A stretch of 64,000 nucleotides of DNA from CANKHJ01 sp035556495 (GTDB lineage Bacteria; Pseudomonadota; Alphaproteobacteria; Rhizobiales; Xanthobacteraceae). The stretch is taken from positions 1-64,000 of the forward strand of contig DATMEW010000074.1 of NCBI GenBank assembly GCA_035556495.1, given 5' to 3'. Below the pieces are notes generated by a model. That model ran no database searches. It was given only the letters and a program-made list of their open reading frames with translations, and was not told the origin of the DNA. Shown piece by piece: positions 1 through 7,327 of this stretch (positions within the stretch are counted from its first letter, which is position 1; every line of letters begins with the position of its first letter). Position numbers and translations under genes: made by a program.

Positions 1-156
1 TCCCATATCTCACCGATGACCCTGACCACCGGCATCGCCATCGGCGCTGCGCTCGGCGCGGCCTACGGCATCATGCAGGACGATATCGCAGTGGGGATCG
101 GCTTCGGCATCGCCATCGGTATCGCGCTGTCGCTCGCCGCCGGGCGGGAGCGATAG
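1..156 (+). CDS. Small glycine-rich membrane protein, 5' end possibly outside the window
   Basis: The frame is open from the first base to a TAG at 154-156 and encodes an alternating Gly/Ala/Ile stretch that would form two short membrane helices separated by a QDD turn, ending in GRER. The GxxxG-like spacing resembles glycine-zipper membrane proteins. An ATG at 16 could be the true start, giving a 46-residue protein, but no ribosome binding site is visible before it and the frame continues to the window edge. Function is unknown. The next gene starts 277 bases downstream, and the gap between them shows nothing recognisable. Confidence 0.5.
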   Translation, partial: SHISPMTLTTGIAIGAALGAAYGIMQDDIAVGIGFGIAIGIALSLAAGRER

Positions 157-432
157 CCTCAGTCCCCTGTTTCAATCATGGCATTCCAACCGCCGCGACA
201 GCCGGTTGCCGGAGGTGCGACCTTTGATCGCCATGTCTTCGCATCAACCGACGCAATTGCCGCATCTCGTCCGTCAGGCCGGAATCAATCGATGCAGGCA
301 AGACGTTGCGCTTGCACCCGGCCCTGGCGCCGGCGTTGCGCACCGCACAACGAGATGATATCGCGCTGCGCATTCAAATGCACATCGCAAGCGCATGCAG
401 GGCGTGCAACGCCTTCCAGAGAGAGAATATCC

Positions 433-1410
433 ATGCTTATCACCCGTCAGGATTTTCTGCGCGGCGGCGCCGCATTGGGTTTGGCCGCCGCCAGCGGCGT
501 TTCCCCGGCCTTTGCTCAGCAGTATCCGAGCCGCGACATACATTTCATCTGTGGATTTCCGCCCGGTTCCGGCGCTGATATTTTCGCGCGGTATTTTGCG
601 GAAAAGTTCCGCGTCATCGCCGGCCAGAACGTCATCGTGGAAAACCGGGTCGGCGCGAACAGCAACATCGCGACGGAATATATCGCCCGTTCGAAGCCGG
701 ACGGCCACACGCTCTATCCCTTCGCAGGCACGACTGTCGCCGCCACGATGCATCTCTTCAAGAAGCCGCCGGTCGATGTCGGCAAGACGATTCAGGTCGC
801 CGCAACGACAAGCAACCTCGCCTTCATGCTGATGGTCGATCCCAAGAGCCCCTACAAGACGGCGCAGGAACTCACGGAGGCCATGAAGAAGAAGGGCAGC
901 AGCGCCAGCTACGCCACGGCGGCCAATCCCGGTGTCATCATGGGTGCCCTCTACAAGAAGGCCACCGGCATCGAAGCGGTCGACGTGTCCTATCGTACCG
1001 CCCCCGACTCCCTTCCCGAGTTGCAGAGCGGCAAACTCGACTTCGCATTCCACGATCCGATCTTCGCCCTCGCCCAGCAGCGTGAAGGCCGTGCGCGTAT
1101 TCTGGCGGTCAGCTCCAGCGAGCGCCTGCAATCGGCACCCGACGTCCCGACCATGACGGAAATCGGCGTGCCCATGGGCCTCGATATCTGGTGGGGCGTG
1201 ATGCTCGCGGCCGGCACGCCGCGCCCGATCGTGGATCGCATCAACGCCATGTTCGGCGAAATCCTGAAGACGGAGGATGCCCGCAAATTCCTCGCGCTTT
1301 CCGGCGCCGACCCCATGATCCGCACGCCGGACGAGGCCCAAGCCATGTTCCTGAAGGCGATCGACGAGTGGGGCGACTACGTCAAGCTAGCGAACATTCC
1401 GCAGAACTGA
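433..1410 (+). CDS. Bug/TctC-family tripartite tricarboxylate transporter substrate-binding protein
   Basis: This is a 325-residue periplasmic solute receptor. The N-terminus carries an export signal, with TRQDFLRGG, a hydrophobic stretch and AFA before QQYPSRDI. It resembles a Tat signal but has only one Arg of the pair. The mature part begins with the Bug hallmark in which an IHFICGFPPGSGADIFAR segment replaces the usual pattern FPPGGxxD, followed by ENRVGA and SKPDGHTL. The ATG at 433 was chosen over in-frame upstream starts because AGAGAG lies about 10 bases before it and the signal peptide begins there. No TctA/TctB membrane genes are adjacent, which is common for orphan Bug receptors. 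The ligand, probably a carboxylate, cannot be read from sequence. Confidence 0.9.
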   Translation: MLITRQDFLRGGAALGLAAASGVSPAFAQQYPSRDIHFICGFPPGSGADIFARYFAEKFRVIAGQNVIVENRVGANSNIATEYIARSKPDGHTLYPFAGTTVAATMHLFKKPPVDVGKTIQVAATTSNLAFMLMVDPKSPYKTAQELTEAMKKKGSSASYATAANPGVIMGALYKKATGIEAVDVSYRTAPDSLPELQSGKLDFAFHDPIFALAQQREGRARILAVSSSERLQSAPDVPTMTEIGVPMGLDIWWGVMLAAGTPRPIVDRINAMFGEILKTEDARKFLALSGADPMIRTPDEAQAMFLKAIDEWGDYVKLANIPQN

Positions 1411-1415
1411 GAACG

Positions 1416-1721
1416 TCACTCCTCAGGCTCGGTGGTGAAGAACAGGGGATAGCCCCTGTTCTTTCCAAACTCCGTTGCCTCCTTGGCCTTGGTTTCCGCG
1501 ACATCGCGGGTATAGACCGCGATGACGCAGGAGCCCTTGCGGTGCGCCGTGAGCATCACGCGCATGGCCTGGGATTCATTCATCCGGAACACGGCCTTCA
1601 ACACCAGCACGACAAATTCGCGCGGCGTGAAATCATCATTGAGCAGAATGACCTTGTAGAGCGGCGGCCGCGCGATCTTGGTGCGCGTCGCGGTTCCCGG
1701 CGTAACGACGGTCTGGCTCAT
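1416..1721 (-). CDS. clpS: ATP-dependent Clp protease adaptor ClpS
   Basis: The 101-residue protein matches ClpS, which delivers N-degron substrates to the ClpAP protease in the cytosol. The core motif LYKVILLNDDFTPREFVV is present, followed by the helix region ESQAMRVMLTAHRKGSCVIAVYTRDVAETK, which holds the MLTAH element and the residues that line the substrate pocket. The C-terminus is FFTTEPEE. The ATG at 1721 is preferred over an open upstream extension to 1973 because family members begin near this point. clpA is not adjacent. The stop codon lies 5 bases from the end of the converging Bug gene. Confidence 0.93.
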   Translation of the reverse strand: MSQTVVTPGTATRTKIARPPLYKVILLNDDFTPREFVVLVLKAVFRMNESQAMRVMLTAHRKGSCVIAVYTRDVAETKAKEATEFGKNRGYPLFFTTEPEE

Positions 1722-2049
1722 GGTCGCACTCTTCACAATGAGCGACGGCGGAAACGGAACAGCGGAAAGGAACACGGCCGCCTCGCGAACGCGTGGAATG
1801 CGCCAGACGCCGGCCAGGGCCCCATGGGCGCGCCGGAAGCGTCCATGCCGCTGTTCCGGTTGAGATAGCGCCTCTCCGCGAGCCGTCAATGTCGGCGGCT
1901 CAGCCGCAGCCGCGTCAGAATTCGGCCGCCATGGGAAATATACGCCCGCGACGGCGCGCCATCTGGATTTCATAACATATTCCGTTATGGTCCCGCGCGA
2001 CGCGGCGCCCCGCGTATGACCCCGATCTTCAAGGCATGTTTCGCGTCCA
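1722..2049. other. Intergenic region between divergent clpS and SRPBCC genes
   Basis: This is a 328-base non-coding interval. The clpS frame stays open through most of it on the minus strand, but the translation has no family similarity and is treated as leader. The only clear structure is the inverted repeat at 1971-1989, which sits where promoters of both genes could overlap. No sigma-54 or CtrA site was found. Confidence 0.4.
1971..1989. promoter_or_regulatory. Inverted repeat CATAAC-N7-GTTATG, possible operator
   Basis: A perfect 6-base inverted repeat with a 7-base AT-rich spacer lies 61 bases upstream of the SRPBCC gene in an otherwise GC-rich spacer. It could be an operator or part of a promoter. 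No regulator gene is adjacent, so the assignment is only structural. Confidence 0.3.
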
Positions 2050-2613
2050 ATGGCTCTGCTCGCTCCTCTTCAGATCGTGGAAACACTGACAACCACGGCC
2101 ACGCCCGAGCAGGTTTGGGCAGCGTTGCAGGCGGCACCCCGCTGGCCGGAGGTACTGAGCAACCTTGGACAGGCGTGGATCGACCCGACCGGTGAACTGG
2201 TCGAGGATGCGGTGATCCGCACCAAGGCCGCGCCGGGCCAACCCTATGTCGATATGGATTATTACGTGCTGCTGGCGGAACCGCCGACACGACTGGTTTT
2301 CGCAAGCCGCGCCAACAAGTTTCGCGCCATCGTCGATTACCGGCTCCGTCCGCTGGATGACGATCGCACGGAACTTGCTGTCAGTGCTGAAATCCTGTCG
2401 GAAACGATGCTCGGCAGGCTGGGGCTCGCCACCCGGCGCAAGGCCCACACCAAGGGGGCCGCCTTCTCCATGCGCCGACGGGCCCAGGCCATGCTGGATC
2501 TCGCCGAGGACATGGCATCGGGAAAGCCTGCCGCGGCGGCGTCAATCCATGAGACGCCGGGAAGCGATATGGAAGAGCCGGCCGCCGAGACCGGCGCGCG
2601 CGCCGCTGATTAG
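2050..2613 (+). CDS. SRPBCC (START/polyketide-cyclase-like) family protein
   Basis: The 187-residue protein has the SRPBCC layout: an opening strand (IVETLTTTATPEQVWAALQ), a WPEVL segment, strands around VDMDYYVLLAEPPTRLVFAS and FRAIVDYRLRP, and a long C-terminal helix (RRRAQAMLDLAEDMA). These proteins form a hydrophobic ligand cavity, and no enzymatic residues can be assigned. The last roughly 40 residues are Ala/Pro/Glu-rich and probably disordered. The gene overlaps the end of the convergent downstream gene by 4 bases. Confidence 0.8.
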   Translation: MALLAPLQIVETLTTTATPEQVWAALQAAPRWPEVLSNLGQAWIDPTGELVEDAVIRTKAAPGQPYVDMDYYVLLAEPPTRLVFASRANKFRAIVDYRLRPLDDDRTELAVSAEILSETMLGRLGLATRRKAHTKGAAFSMRRRAQAMLDLAEDMASGKPAAAASIHETPGSDMEEPAAETGARAAD

Positions 2614-2921
2614 CGGGCGTAGGCGCCAGAGGACGAAGCAACCGCGAAACGGCGCGGTGTCTTGCGTTCGACCACGACCGCGCGGGGCGCGCCGGGACGA
2701 CCGGCAAAAGTCACCGTTTCCGTGTTCCGCCGCAGCGCTGCGGCCTTGAGGACCGCCGGCCGGACCTTATCCGCCGACAGGTCCATGAGCGAAGCCGCAA
2801 TCGCAACCTGCGCCTCGGTGTCGTCGGTCATGCCGCTGGCGGCGATCACGGCCTCGTCAAGCGTCGGGGGATCGTGCCGCACGCGCCGGGTGCCGTATTT
2901 CGTCTTCCACGTTTTGCGCAT
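2610..2921 (-). CDS. Conserved hypothetical protein (MRKTWKTKYGTRR family)
   Basis: A 103-residue basic protein opens with MRKTWKTKYGTRRVRHDPPTL and continues with an Ala-rich helical segment (LDEAVIAASGMTDDTEAQVAIAASLM). This looks like short hypothetical proteins found in many Hyphomicrobiales. No catalytic motif is visible and there is no signal peptide. The start at 2921 is chosen because MRKTWK is the natural family start. An in-frame ATG at 2948 has no ribosome binding site. The C-terminal part is Arg/Ala-rich (PGAPRAVVVERKTPRRF). Confidence 0.7.
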   Translation of the reverse strand: MRKTWKTKYGTRRVRHDPPTLDEAVIAASGMTDDTEAQVAIAASLMDLSADKVRPAVLKAAALRRNTETVTFAGRPGAPRAVVVERKTPRRFAVASSSGAYAR

Positions 2922-3043
2922 CTCTGCTGCTTTCGATGAAGTCTGCATTTGCAGCGAATTTATCAAAATCCGGTGCGTCGCACCATGTTGTTTGTGCATC
3001 GCAATATTGCGATTTGCGCAGGTTGCGGGCAACGATCCGTTAC

Positions 3044-3787
3044 ATGGGCATTCCTTCAGGACTTTTCCATATCCGCGCGGCGGGATCGGCCGTTTTTGGG
3101 CTGCGACAGTGCGTCCCGCATCTCGCCGCGCGCGCGGAATCAGGGATGGATGTCACTACGGACCATGGCCACACCATCCGCGATGCCGTCCTTTCGGGCG
3201 ACACGTCCGCTGACATGGTGGTCCTGCCCGTCCCGATGATCGATGCGCTGGCGGATCGCGGGTTCGTCGCGCGCGAGGGGATTGCGGCGCTCGGCTCGGT
3301 CGGCATCGGGGCTGTCACCCGCGCGGGCGCCACATTGACGGCTCCGGACGATATGGCCCGGCTTCGCGAGGCGCTGCTCGCCGCCGATGCCGTTTTTCTG
3401 ACGCTCGCGCCGACAGGCGAACATCTTCTGAACGTCATCCGAGAACTCGGCCTTGCGCAGGCGGTCGAGCGCAAGCTCCGGCGCTTCGACAAGGCGAGCC
3501 ATCTCAATGCCGCGCTGGCCGCCAGCATGGCCACGCGCCCGCTGGGGTTCGCGCCGGTCACGGAAATCCTGTCCTGGCACCCCGAAGCCGGCTTCGCGGC
3601 GAACAATTCGCCGGCGGCTGGCGGCATCGCATTCCTCGGCCCTGTCCCGGACGAGATTCAGGACATGGTCCACTATGCCGCCGCGCTGCGGGCCGGAACG
3701 ACAAGGATGGATATCGGACGAGAGGTGCTCGGTGCGTTGACCGGAAGTGAAGCACGCCTCGCCTTCCGCCAGACCGGGATGCGGTGA
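3044..3787 (+). CDS. Substrate-binding domain protein, molybdate-binding (ModA)-like, no signal peptide
   Basis: The 247-residue protein has features of the extracellular solute-binding fold used by ModA-like proteins: TTDHGHTIRDAVLSGDTSADMVVLPVPMIDALADRG early, then GSVGIGAVTRAGA. Most transported-ligand receptors of this class carry a secretion signal, but none is visible here, so it may act in the cytosol as a sensor or be a non-exported paralogue. The start is uncertain: the frame is open from 2936, and no strong ribosome binding site marks 3044. No ABC transporter genes are adjacent. The gene converges with the MFS gene, 10 bases away. Confidence 0.7.
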   Translation: MGIPSGLFHIRAAGSAVFGLRQCVPHLAARAESGMDVTTDHGHTIRDAVLSGDTSADMVVLPVPMIDALADRGFVAREGIAALGSVGIGAVTRAGATLTAPDDMARLREALLAADAVFLTLAPTGEHLLNVIRELGLAQAVERKLRRFDKASHLNAALAASMATRPLGFAPVTEILSWHPEAGFAANNSPAAGGIAFLGPVPDEIQDMVHYAAALRAGTTRMDIGREVLGALTGSEARLAFRQTGMR

Positions 3788-3797
3788 CGGCAGCCGT

Positions 3798-4961
3798 CTA
3801 CGCGCGCCGCGGCCGCGTCAGCACCAGGACACAGACGGCTGCCGCCATGATCGCAGTGCCTTCATAACCGACCATCGCGGGCATACCGCGCTGCAACCAT
3901 ATGCCGCCAAGCGCCGAACCAACGGCCTGCCCGACATAGATGGCCGAGGTGTTCAGCGCGATGGTCGCGCTGGCAAGGTCCGGTGCTACGGAGGCCAGCC
4001 GAGCCTGCTGCATGGTGTTGGACGCCGCCGTGCCAAAGCCGACCAGAACCATTCCCGCGATCATGATCGGCTGAAGGCCGGTGCCGAGAGACCAGATCAC
4101 CAGTCCGGTCATCATACAGCCGATCATCATGCACGACATGCCGAAGGTGCCGAATCGCCGGACGCCGCGCTGAGTCAGGATATTCCCGACGACGCCCGCG
4201 ACGCCGACACCGGCAAAGGTGAGCGCGATGGTCTCGACTCCCGCGCCCGTCAGCGCCGTGAGCAGAGGTCCGAGATAAACGAAAAGATGGAACTGGCCGG
4301 CAACGGTCAGCCCGGTGACCGCCAGAAGAAGAAGGATCGTTCGATTCCGCGCGATCGTGCCCCAGCTTGCCAGCGAAAGCGGCATGCCCTTCAGACCTGC
4401 GGGCAGAGCCAGCGCATTCATGACGAAGGCCAGCGCCCCGAGAAACGTCAAGGCGCCATAGACCGTCCGCCAGCCGAAGTGAGACGCCACGAAAGCGATG
4501 GTCGGCAGGCCAACCGCGATGGCCAGCGACCAGCCAAGGAAAATATAGGCAATGGCTTCGGAACGCTCCGCCGGCCTGACCAGCAGCGCAACCGTGCCGG
4601 CCGCCTGAGGCGTATAGATCGCGGTGACCGCCAGTAGCAGCAGACGCGCGCCAAGCAATGTCCCATAATCAGGGGCCAGAGCCGACACGGCATGGCCGAT
4701 GGTCACAACCAGCATCGTGCCCGCCAGCAGCATGCGGCGATCCATCCGGCTCGTGGCCCAGGCCAGCAGCGGCGACCCGAAACACAGGATCACCGCTCCG
4801 AATGTCACCAGCAGACCTGCCTGCTGGATGGAGGCATCGAGCCCCGCCGCCAATTCCGGCAACATGCCCGCAGGCGCCAGCACGGCGACCCCGGTAACGA
4901 GGTTGCCGAGCATCAAGGCGTTGCGGGCCATCAGCGGGGTGGAGAGTGCGGCAATCAGCAT
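3798..4961 (-). CDS. MFS transporter (drug/arabinose-efflux type)
   Basis: About 387 residues with twelve predicted hydrophobic segments. The conserved loop between helices 2 and 3 is seen as GSPLLAWATSRMDRRMLLAG, close to the MFS motif GxLaDrxGRr. The first half contains LAPAGMLPELAAGLDASIQQAGLL, typical of predicted efflux carriers. The start at 4961 is a guess: the frame is open up to a TTG at 5027 and another ATG lies at 4931, and none has a clear ribosome binding site. The substrate is unknown. The gene stands alone on the minus strand. Confidence 0.85.
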   Translation of the reverse strand: MLIAALSTPLMARNALMLGNLVTGVAVLAPAGMLPELAAGLDASIQQAGLLVTFGAVILCFGSPLLAWATSRMDRRMLLAGTMLVVTIGHAVSALAPDYGTLLGARLLLLAVTAIYTPQAAGTVALLVRPAERSEAIAYIFLGWSLAIAVGLPTIAFVASHFGWRTVYGALTFLGALAFVMNALALPAGLKGMPLSLASWGTIARNRTILLLLAVTGLTVAGQFHLFVYLGPLLTALTGAGVETIALTFAGVGVAGVVGNILTQRGVRRFGTFGMSCMMIGCMMTGLVIWSLGTGLQPIMIAGMVLVGFGTAASNTMQQARLASVAPDLASATIALNTSAIYVGQAVGSALGGIWLQRGMPAMVGYEGTAIMAAAVCVLVLTRPRRA

Positions 4962-5177
4962 ATGCGAACGGAGCGAGGAAAGCTCTCTTGAAGACGAAGC
5001 TGTCGCGGCGCAGACGGGAAGCTGCAACAGGCAGCCAATATGACGCCTGATCGCCGGTTAGGCCAGCATGCGGCACACCCGTGACGTTTTCAGACGGTCG
5101 GATCAGGAACCGGCAACCGCTCCTGACGTTGTGGTCCAGGATGTCCGGCCCGCAGCCGGACCGGAGGAGGGCAACAC

Positions 5178-5252
5178 ATGCATGGCATCATTTATCTCGT
5201 CGGTCTGATCGTGGTGATCATGGCGATCCTGTCGTTCTTCGGCCTCCGCTGA
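5178..5252 (+). CDS. 24-residue single-pass membrane miniprotein
   Basis: A short frame encodes MHGIIYLVGLIVVIMAILSF followed by FGLR. It starts with ATG at 5178 after a near-perfect ribosome binding site (GGAGGAG at 5162-5168, spacing about 9) and ends at TGA 5252. The product is one hydrophobic helix with an Arg tail. Similar 20-25-residue proteins ending in FFGLR or FLGLR occur in rhizobial genomes, from general recollection. It sits 16 bases upstream of a multi-pass membrane protein and is probably co-transcribed with it. Function is unknown. Confidence 0.7.
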   Translation: MHGIIYLVGLIVVIMAILSFFGLR

Positions 5253-5268
5253 TCGATGGGCCGCAATC

Positions 5269-6150
5269 ATGACCTATGAATCCCCCTATTCCGACGAGCC
5301 AGCGCTCGCTCGCACCGACGGACCGGTCCCGATCCCTGGCGGCCCGCTCTCATATCTTCATTGGGGCCCCATCGTGGCCGGCGCTGTCGTCGCGGCCGCG
5401 ATCTCGCTGGTGCTCGGCGCATTCGGCGCGAGCATCGGCCTTGCCGTCGCCTCGCCCTCCCCGACCTGGCGGGACGCCTCGGTCGCGCTGGCTCTCTTGT
5501 CCGGCATCTGGCTTCTGATCGTCGCACTTGGGGCTTTCGCGGCGGGCGGCTATCTCGCCGGACGGGTTCGGTCGAGCTGGTCCACCTCCCAGGAGGAAAT
5601 CGAGTTCAGGGATGGCACCCACGGCCTGCTCGTATGGGCTTTGGCCGTGCTCATCGGCGGCATTCTGGCCTGGGGCGCGGCCATTGCGACGCCTGCCGCC
5701 GTGACGGCGAACAGCGCCTCACGGAGCGCCACCGCGGAACCCGCCGGCATCGCATTTGAACTCGATCGGCTGTTCCGCTCGGCACAGCGCCCCGAGGCTG
5801 TCGATCCGGACACGCGGGCGGAAGCCGGCCGGTTGCTGCTCAAGGGCGCGGGACGTCAGGACCTCGCCGAGGATGATCGCACCCATCTGGTCCGGCTGGT
5901 TTCCACGCGCACCGGCCTCGGTCCCGCCGATGCCGACCGGCGCGTTCGGGACATCCAGACCGAGGTGCGCCAGTCGGCGGCCCAGAGCCGGCGCAGCGGC
6001 GTTCTGCTCGGCTTCATGACGGCAGTTGCCCTGGCGGCAGGCGCTGCCGCGGCCTGGTTTGCCGCGGAAGCGGGCGGACGCCATCGCGACAACGCGGTTA
6101 CCCCGCCGCTGCGGTTCGACTGGCGACGCGGCCGAAGGGGCGACGTCTGA
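5269..6150 (+). CDS. Conserved multi-pass membrane protein of unknown function
   Basis: The 293-residue protein has a hydrophilic N-terminus (about 30 residues), three hydrophobic segments (about residues 32-62, 74-100 and 121-145), a soluble middle (about 150-235, rich in Arg/Asp with repeated heptads) and a last membrane helix (about 240-263) before a basic tail. The middle region could form an amphipathic helical pair. The gene follows the miniprotein by 16 bases, suggesting one transcript. No family function is recognised. A stress-related envelope role is conceivable, but nothing in the sequence proves it. Confidence 0.75.
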   Translation: MTYESPYSDEPALARTDGPVPIPGGPLSYLHWGPIVAGAVVAAAISLVLGAFGASIGLAVASPSPTWRDASVALALLSGIWLLIVALGAFAAGGYLAGRVRSSWSTSQEEIEFRDGTHGLLVWALAVLIGGILAWGAAIATPAAVTANSASRSATAEPAGIAFELDRLFRSAQRPEAVDPDTRAEAGRLLLKGAGRQDLAEDDRTHLVRLVSTRTGLGPADADRRVRDIQTEVRQSAAQSRRSGVLLGFMTAVALAAGAAAAWFAAEAGGRHRDNAVTPPLRFDWRRGRRGDV

Positions 6151-6165
6151 CGCTCAGGGTCTCGG

Positions 6166-6199
6166 GGAAAGCGGCGGGGGCTCCCTCTCGCCGCTTTCC
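6166..6199 (+). terminator. Intercistronic GC-rich hairpin
   Basis: GGAAAGCGGCG at 6166-6176 pairs perfectly with CGCCGCTTTCC at 6189-6199 across a 12-base loop. There is no T tract, so it may be a weak terminator or an mRNA-stabilising stem between the membrane protein gene and the small gene at 6231. Confidence 0.4.
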
Positions 6200-6230
6200 A
6201 TGTCACGGACAGCGCCAGAGGACTTGTCAA

Positions 6231-6440
6231 ATGAATGAGCCGAAAATCAGCGTCGGCGTGGATACGCCGTCCGGCGAACCCCGGAACGGACCGACCGGCC
6301 CTTACATCACAGAGGAGAGCGACGGAACGGATATCGTCCCGCCGGTGCCGACGCCGGCCCCCTCCGACAAGGCGCCAAGCCGCACCGAAACCGAGATCAG
6401 CCGGAACAGCGAGTTGGGCAGCGATCGCGCCGGCGGCTAA
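6231..6440 (+). CDS. Small Pro/Ser/Thr-rich hypothetical protein
   Basis: A 69-residue hydrophilic frame begins with MNEPKISVGVDTPSGEP and is rich in Pro, Ser, Thr and acidic residues, suggesting an unstructured protein. A GAGG sequence lies about 8 bases before the ATG. It follows the membrane protein gene by 80 bases, with a hairpin between them, and is followed by a clear terminator. Coding bias fits its neighbours, but no homologous family is recognised. Confidence 0.45.
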   Translation: MNEPKISVGVDTPSGEPRNGPTGPYITEESDGTDIVPPVPTPAPSDKAPSRTETEISRNSELGSDRAGG

Positions 6441-6560
6441 AGCGCCGACGATACGTTCCGACGCCGTCCCTAGCCTTCATCCTCCGGCTATCTTGCAGCC
6501 GTTTCACCACAGCCCCCCGCGTCGCCACTATTATTTGGCGCGGACCTCTCTAGAATTGGC

Positions 6561-6594
6561 ACTCTCCGTCACCCCGACGGGAGTTTTCGTTTTC
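6561..6594 (+). terminator. Rho-independent terminator abutting the DUF1993 gene
   Basis: ACTC-(T)-CCGTC pairs with GACGGGAGT, with one bulged T and a short ACCCC loop, followed directly by TTTTCGTTTT. It ends the transcript of the small genes from 5178 to 6440. It finishes only about 12 bases before the next start codon, so it must also lie in the leader of that gene. Confidence 0.65.
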
Positions 6595-6605
6595 CAGGAT
6601 ATTCC

Positions 6606-7121
6606 ATGACTATCAGCATGTATCAGGTCTCCGTGCCGATTTTCGTTCAGTTTCTCACCAGCCTGTCGGGCGTGATCGACAAGGCTGCCGCCCATGCCGA
6701 AGCGCGGAAGGTCGAGCCGTCGGTCTATCTGGGCCTGCGGCTGTGTCCCGACATGTTCCAGTTTTCCCGGCAGGTGCAGCAGGTGACGAACCATGCCCTG
6801 AGCCCCGGCCGCCTCGCCGGCGTGGCGCTTCCCGATCTCGGCAAGGACGAAGCCGACTTCGACGCGTTGAAGGCGCGCATCCAGAAAGCCATCGACTTCC
6901 TCAAGACGCTCAAGCCCGACCAGATTGACGGCACGGAAGCGAAGGAAATCGTCTTCAAATTTCCCAACGGCAACGAACGGAAATTCACCGGCCAGGAACT
7001 GCTGCTGAACTTCAGCCTGCCGAATTTCTTCTTTCATGCCACCACGGCCTACGGGCTGCTCCGCGCCGCGGGCGTGGAAGTGGGCAAGCAGGACTTCATG
7101 GGCAAACCGGCCCAACTCTGA
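6606..7121 (+). CDS. DUF1993 (DinB-like) family protein
   Basis: The 171-residue cytosolic protein matches DUF1993: MYQVSVPIFVQFLTSLSGVIDKA at the start, LRLCPDMFQFSRQVQQVTNHA in helix 2, then LKTLKPDQIDGTE and the C-terminal LPNFFFHATTAYGLLRAAGVEVGKQDF. The last segment holds an H that, with N and D residues in helix 2, could form the metal-binding-like site of the DinB fold. AGGA lies about 6 bases before ATG 6606. The biochemical role of the family is not established. Confidence 0.88.
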   Translation: MTISMYQVSVPIFVQFLTSLSGVIDKAAAHAEARKVEPSVYLGLRLCPDMFQFSRQVQQVTNHALSPGRLAGVALPDLGKDEADFDALKARIQKAIDFLKTLKPDQIDGTEAKEIVFKFPNGNERKFTGQELLLNFSLPNFFFHATTAYGLLRAAGVEVGKQDFMGKPAQL

Positions 7122-7150
7122 TCTCCAGCACCGGCGCGCCGCGCAAAAGA

Positions 7151-7173
7151 GGCGACGGGCATTGCCCGTCGCC
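7151..7173 (+). terminator. Perfect 10-bp hairpin downstream of the DUF1993 gene
   Basis: GGCGACGGGC and GCCCGTCGCC pair perfectly around an ATT loop, about 30 bases after the DUF1993 stop. The tail TTCC is T-poor, so termination efficiency is uncertain. Confidence 0.5.
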
Positions 7174-7327
7174 TTCCGTGCGGCGTTCAGACCCGAACCG
7201 CACGGTTTTCGCCATCTGCTTCAACGAGGAACGATTCTCGGAAAGCCGGCCTCCAGCATTTGACAAAGCCTGCCGCGGTCTTCCAAATCACCGGCCGCAA
7301 ATTGGGACGCTGAGGTGGGATTTCCCG

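Noticed and set aside
6558..6575. TTGGCAC as a sigma-54 -24 element before the DUF1993 gene
   Set aside because: No GC at the required 10-base spacing. The bases form part of a terminator hairpin instead.
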